64,000 nt of DNA from Atherinomorus stipes. Lineage: Eukaryota > Chordata > Actinopteri > Atheriniformes > Atherinidae. Below, piece by piece: positions 61,545 to 64,000 of the stretch. The position numbers and the translations under genes are program-made. The number at the start of each line of letters is the position of its first letter. The first letter of the stretch is position 1. The stretch is from positions 2,277,001-2,341,000 of the forward strand of contig JALJCO010008621.1 in assembly GCA_023101725.1 (NCBI GenBank). Reading direction: 5' to 3'. A model generated the notes under the pieces. It saw nothing but the letters and a program-made list of their open reading frames with translations. It was not told the DNA's origin and made no database searches.

Positions 61545-62340
61545 GCACTTTAAAGGATAGGGGATCCTGGAAAAACGGTTTGAGCAGGCTACATTAAAAA
61601 TAACAAAAAAAAGCCGCCCCAAACCACGCCTCCAGAGCACAGGAATGTGTGCACCGATAGTTTACGAGCAGGTTGGCGAACATAACCGATAACAGCCGAG
61701 TGGATAGCTTTTTAGCTTGCTAGTAAACAGCTGAGGAAACACGTTTCTAAAAGTGACAATTCGCTCACCTCCAAGTCCATCTGCAGTGTAAAACATCCAC
61801 ACTGCAAACGTCAACACCTCCATGACGTAATCCACATCCATTATTTCCTTTTCAGTTGATTTTAAGAGCAAACAGCTGCACAGAAAACAGCAGCGAGCAG
61901 CCATGTTTGTGTACACTGTGAGACATTCACAGCGCGCTGCGAGCGTGGGGAGTGGGGGACGTGGGGAGAAGGAGAGATAAATGGTAGTTCAGTTTGATGG
62001 ACATATTATCATTTAAAGGGACTAGAGGCAAGATTAAGAAATGAAACTCGCGACTGCCGCGACTGGCGCTATGATGTTGTTTACTACGCTTTGTCTTTGT
62101 AGTTACACTTTTTAGTGTCTTTGAGTTGATCTGGATCGTTTGCTGACGGCAGAAGAATCCATAACTATCGCTTACAGTGTTTGAATTTACCGCAACTGTC
62201 TTCTTCCTGCATCAAAACTGTTGAGGATGCAGATGCAGCGTCATTTGACGTCACATCCGCAGGGCAGCGCGGGAAATTCGACCACCGAATTGCAGCGCAT
62301 TTTGCAGCACACAGCCTGTTCAAGACAACAGAGAGAGACG
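61545..62340. mobile_element. CpG-rich transposon-derived promoter-like region
   Basis: Starting at a TTTAAAGG motif (61550) the composition turns CpG-rich. On the minus strand a frame from the ATG ending at 61904 (MAARCCFLCSCLL) runs to a GGAGGTGAGCG donor-like site near 61767, resembling a first exon. A second TTTAAAGGGACTAG motif (62014) may be another TTAA-bordered terminus. TGACGTCA (62246-62253) and E2F-like GCGCGGGAAA (62267-62276) follow. I judge this to be one or two DNA-transposon ends with their promoters. Boundaries and family are uncertain. Confidence 0.4.
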
Positions 62341-62665
62341 TGGGGGGGCTGGTTCACTAGTCCCTAGAGGAAGGAAAGGGCCGTTTAAGGTGATTGGATG
62401 GGGTTTTTTCCGTCCTGTCCATTCCACAGGTGACTTAAATTTTTTAATTTTTGTGTCAGAGCATTTAATTATTTGACTGGATATGAAGGAGATTTTAAAG
62501 TTATAACGTGTAACTTTTGACTCTGACATTAAGCCTAAAATGAGCAGTATTAGATGATTTTTCGGGCCAATATACAGTGACTGACGTGTGTCAGCACTCT
62601 GAGCAGGCTGCCCTGTGCAGAAACCAGACATCGTAACTTTGGAGAGGCAGGCCGTCGATGAAAGT

Positions 62666-62690
62666 GCCGTAAAGCAAGTTGCTTTACGGC
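62666..62690. repeat. Perfect 12-bp inverted repeat with 1-base spacer
   Basis: GCCGTAAAGCAA, G, TTGCTTTACGGC: the arms are exact reverse complements. It sits about 65 bases upstream of the transposon-type exon start at 62755 and could be a protein-binding operator or a footprint of element ends. Confidence 0.9.
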
Positions 62691-62754
62691 TCCTCTTCTG
62701 TAAACACCGAAAGCTCTACTTGTGCTACTTTCTCTCATTACTCGAAGCATAGTC

Positions 62755-62929
62755 ATGGTGGAACAAAGTAAAAAGGTGAAAGTGATGTCTGAGCAGGCCA
62801 GAAAAAAAAGAGGCAAAGGGATCACGGCAGATCAAAAACACAAGTGGACATTGGAAAAGAATTCAGTCGTTGGAGATATAAGTGTGGAAGCAAAATCCAC
62901 TCTCTGTTTGCCACGGTATCATTAGACTG
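62755..62929 (+). pseudogene. First exon of a DNA-transposon gene, frameshifted
   Basis: From the ATG at 62755 the frame begins MVEQSKKVKVMSEQARKKRG. After an A8 run near 62801 a different frame (phase +2) continues with RSKTQVDIGKEFSRWR. This matches a motif K-T-x-V-N/D-I-G-x-x-F-x-R-W-R that I recall from N-termini of many teleost transposon-encoded proteins. A one-base length change in the A-run separates the two parts. A canonical splice donor CTG|GTAAGTAAG follows at 62930. No later exon is recognisable in the remaining kilobase. The superfamily (possibly Kolobok-like) is a guess. Confidence 0.5.
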
Positions 62930-62935
62930 GTAAGT

Positions 62936-63524
62936 AAGTTTGGCTGTTGTATAAACATACGAAAATGTGATGCTTTTCTTTCTTTTTTTTTCAGTCAACG
63001 TTTATTCAAAACAACATCAGTAAGAGCTGTATAAACTGCTTATAGTTTCCTGTTAGCGAAATGTGGCTAAAATTACTATAGACCAAAGCTAACGTGACTT
63101 CCTAAACATTTTGCTCAATTGTGGCTGGTTTGCAGCAATAAATGCGTTCTCTGTAAATATAAATATCAGAGAAGTAACAGAACAATCGGCGGTTTGCTTG
63201 GTTTAGTTGTATGGTTTTCATACGCTGTTCAGAAGGAAGCAGAGCCACTGTAATGTTCCGTAAACTGAGCTAATCCAGACGTTCTCATAACGAACGTGAG
63301 TTTTGCCAAAGTTACGACTTCATTCAGTGCATAAAACTACAATTTGGTTTTGATTGCGCATTTATAGCAGTTAAAAACTAGTTTATGTTGTTGGCATTAC
63401 TGTATATGTAAATATTCCAAAGAAAAAAACTGCATTTTTTTTACAGCGGACGGTGCATAGACCATTGGGAGAGAGAGGGGGGGGGCGCTGTTTACTGTTT
63501 ACTTGATAGTGATGATTTACTTGA
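62936..63524. other. Intron-like or unique noncoding DNA
   Basis: AT-rich sequence after the splice donor at 62930. A TTTTTTTTCAG acceptor-like motif occurs at about 62985-62995, but the frames after it close quickly. Nothing else was recognised. Confidence 0.35.
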
Positions 63525-63904
63525 TTTACTCAAAACTACGCCATTTAGTATATTTTTAGAGCCTAAATAGAAGTACATCGCATCTCTTGCGCGCACGCCG
63601 ATGCGCGTTCATGAAACTACGGAAGGCGCGGCAGACGAGATCGCGCGTTCTCTTTTTCTTTCATTATTTGTTTTAAATCAATATCCAACTCCTATTGCGT
63701 TTGTCCCGGTTCGTCTGCAGCTCTGTTGCTCTTAACACAATGTAAACAGTGAATTTCTTCTTCCACGCTTGTATTATCGGCAGCGTTGGCTCTGAACGCC
63801 GAGGCTTCCGTAGTTTCATGGATGCGCAGGTGCGCGCTCTGTAGAGTAATATATTCTTCTTTTTAGGCTCTAAAAATATAGTAAATGACATCGTTTCGAG
63901 TAAA
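63525..63904. mobile_element. Foldback/MITE-like element with about 105-bp inverted arms
   Basis: The left arm (63525-63630) and right arm (63800-63904) are inverse complements with scattered mismatches. Exact shared blocks include TATATTTTTAGAGCCTAAA and CATGAAACTACGGAAG. The spacer is 169 bp and has its own inverted pair (GCAGACGA and TCGTCTGC). CpG density is high, suggesting little decay. No target duplication is obvious, so the true ends could lie outside. Noncoding. Confidence 0.75.
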
Positions 63905-64000
63905 TTCTGGACGCTACCCACTCAGGACACTTGGATTACATTGGATGAGCAGTATGGAGGAATATTGACAAGTTTTTGTGGACTTCTAAGGACTTTGTTG

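Overview
The window looks like a piece of a ray-finned (teleost) fish chromosome. It is AT-rich, has no operons, and carries repeat families common in teleost genomes: Tc1-like transposons, hAT MITEs, a tRNA-derived SINE with an AATAAAGT-type tail, and the tail of its LINE partner. It holds one convincing protein-coding gene, a single-exon large-Maf bZIP transcription factor of the MafB type (CDS 14776-15852, plus strand, 358 codons), probably the mafba/valentino orthologue. I can read its TATA/CCAAT/CRE-like promoter (13980-14170), a 5' UTR of about 600 bases with two short uORFs, and a 3' UTR of about 2 kb ending near an ATTAAA signal at 17883.

Both sides of the gene are desert-like: about 14 kb upstream and 46 kb downstream with no supportable coding gene. 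This fits what is known of vertebrate MAFB, which sits in a gene desert rich in long-range enhancers. Several balanced-composition, homeobox-motif-bearing stretches upstream (about 290-420, 2400-2860, 8520-8790, 9850-10110, 11790-11960, 12590-12990) and some downstream (for example 31480-31620 and 40700-40950) look like candidate conserved regulatory elements. That is a judgement from sequence texture, because no alignment could be run. An 87-bp motif occurs twice downstream, at 24070 and 30525, in the same orientation.

From about 22 kb onward, decayed mobile elements appear. There are two Tc1-like copies with transposase remnants on the minus strand (22085-22832 and 33714-34885), a SINE (28870-29107), a hAT MITE with perfect 8-bp target duplications (32255-32476), and dispersed teleost repeats (5520-5672, 33496-33640, 42465-42842). 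A transposon cluster at 44.5-49.1 kb contains a hAT element with perfect duplications, a TTAA-flanked element with terminal inverted repeats, an element built from ACTGTAAA/TTTACAGT palindromes, and a CpG-rich promoter-like segment. The right edge (61.1-64 kb) has a LINE 3' end, CpG-rich transposon-type promoter sequence, a frameshifted first exon with a canonical splice donor, and a 380-bp element with about 105-bp inverted arms.

I found no new enzymatic or defence system. The observations most worth checking are a consensus splice donor overlapping the maf stop codon, which mirrors c-MAF alternative C-termini, the duplicated 87-bp element, and the relatively undecayed transposon termini.
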